DNA of 64,000 bases from Leadbetterella lacunae (GTDB taxonomy: Bacteria > Bacteroidota > Bacteroidia > Cytophagales > Spirosomataceae). The position numbers and the translations under genes were made by a program. How positions within the stretch are numbered: position 1 is the first letter of the stretch; every line of letters begins with the position of its first letter. The notes beneath the pieces were generated by a model that saw only the letters and a list, made by a program, of their open reading frames with translations, ran no database searches and was not told the origin of the DNA. Shown here piece after piece: positions 63,664 to 64,000 of this stretch. Location: assembly GCF_042649125.1 (NCBI RefSeq), contig NZ_JBHRYQ010000001.1:4464001-4528000 (forward strand), written 5' to 3'.

Positions 63664-64000
63664 TCATTTCATTGAAACATTATCTAATCCATACGGTATT
63701 TCAACCCATCCATTTGTTGGAATAAATTTTAAAGTATCTGGAACATGAACATCTCTTATTATTTTAACTATTTTTGGATTTCCACAAGAGACTTTTATAA
63801 AGTATCTTGAGTTCAACTGATTAATATTACTCATATCACCTGCACCTCCATTTTTGTACATTACTGAATTATATTCGTAAGCAAATAATGGAGAGCTTCC
63901 TCCTTCAAAATCGGATTCAAAACCAATAACTCTACATATCGATATTCTATAGCATTTTTCTAATTTATTTTCAAAGTAAATAAATAAAATAACCAAAATA
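63664..64000 (-). CDS. Cassette gene, open at the window edge: small hypothetical protein
   Basis: At least 110 residues; the frame is open to the right edge, so the N-terminus is probably outside the window (the first possible in-window start is a TTG). Visible strings are YRISICRVIGFESDFEGGSS, LFAYEYNSVMYKNGGAGD and, at the end, RDVHVPDTLKFIPTNGWVEIP. The VPD...P-x-x-GW-x-x-IP ending recalls, from memory, small hypothetical proteins recurrent in Bacteroidota. Followed by repeat R6 on the same strand. Role unknown. Confidence 0.6.
   Translation of the reverse strand, partial: ILVILFIYFENKLEKCYRISICRVIGFESDFEGGSSPLFAYEYNSVMYKNGGAGDMSNINQLNSRYFIKVSCGNPKIVKIIRDVHVPDTLKFIPTNGWVEIPYGLDNVSMK

Noticed and set aside
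48337..64000. CRISPR array
   Set aside because: Repeats are ~300 bp, diverged from one another and separated by whole genes; there are no short identical repeats with uniform spacers and no cas genes.
48337..64000. Integron gene-cassette array
   Set aside because: Layout is similar (one-orientation single genes separated by structured repeats), but repeats are much longer than attC sites, I saw no GTTRRRY core at the junction, no integrase is in the window, and the overlapping frame tails are better explained by toxin/immunity remnants. Not fully excluded beyond the right edge.

Overview
The window reads as chromosomal DNA of a gliding-type Bacteroidota, most likely a member of the Cytophagales. 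The evidence is low G+C, many TonB-linked outer-membrane proteins, GLPGLI and type IX secretion (T9SS) type B sorting proteins, 3-coathanger-stack C-termini and TAnnTTTG-like promoter boxes. I see no rRNA or tRNA genes, no transposase or integrase, and no CRISPR array.

Layout. 1-13 kb: a SWIM/SNF2 helicase, a large secreted ExeM-type nuclease, and ordinary small enzymes and membrane proteins (RibD-C reductase, YARHG, DUF3995, DinB-like DUF1572, a bile-acid:sodium symporter family carrier, a lipoprotein trypsin-like protease, a VOC protein). 13-21 kb (minus strand): a compact inorganic-carbon module of a SulP anion carrier, DabA (DUF2309) and DabB, followed by an OprO/P-like porin. 21-35 kb: a FUSC membrane protein, a metallophosphoesterase, PHP and GT39 proteins, a thioredoxin, a TonB-dependent receptor and a double universal stress protein. 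35-40 kb: a membrane-tethered winged-helix regulator divergent from a frameshifted seven-blade propeller lipoprotein, then YceI and a PQQ-type sugar dehydrogenase. 39.6-47.3 kb (minus): a DUF4114 surface protein with an orphan LytTR protein, a GLPGLI/TonB receptor pair and a small beta-barrel protein.

48-52 kb and 61.4-64 kb hold the most unusual feature: two blocks of single small minus-strand genes separated by a ~300 bp repeat, with five near-complete copies plus truncated and inverted pieces. All substantial copies lie in the same orientation and follow closely after the stop codon of the preceding gene. Each full copy ends at a fixed AGCGGG junction. Beyond it, in most cassettes, lies the tail of a different broken reading frame that ends in or just before the start of the next small gene. 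Several of these genes encode lipoproteins or small membrane proteins. The repeat itself carries a decayed coding segment with the RHS-like string GYDKNGNI. I interpret this as an array of displaced polymorphic-toxin (RHS-type) C-terminal remnants with their retained immunity genes. The layout is seen directly; the toxin/immunity function is inference.

The two blocks are split by three large surface genes at 52-61 kb: an eight-repeat SdrD-B-like protein, a T9SS type B sorted protein and a BNR-propeller protein.
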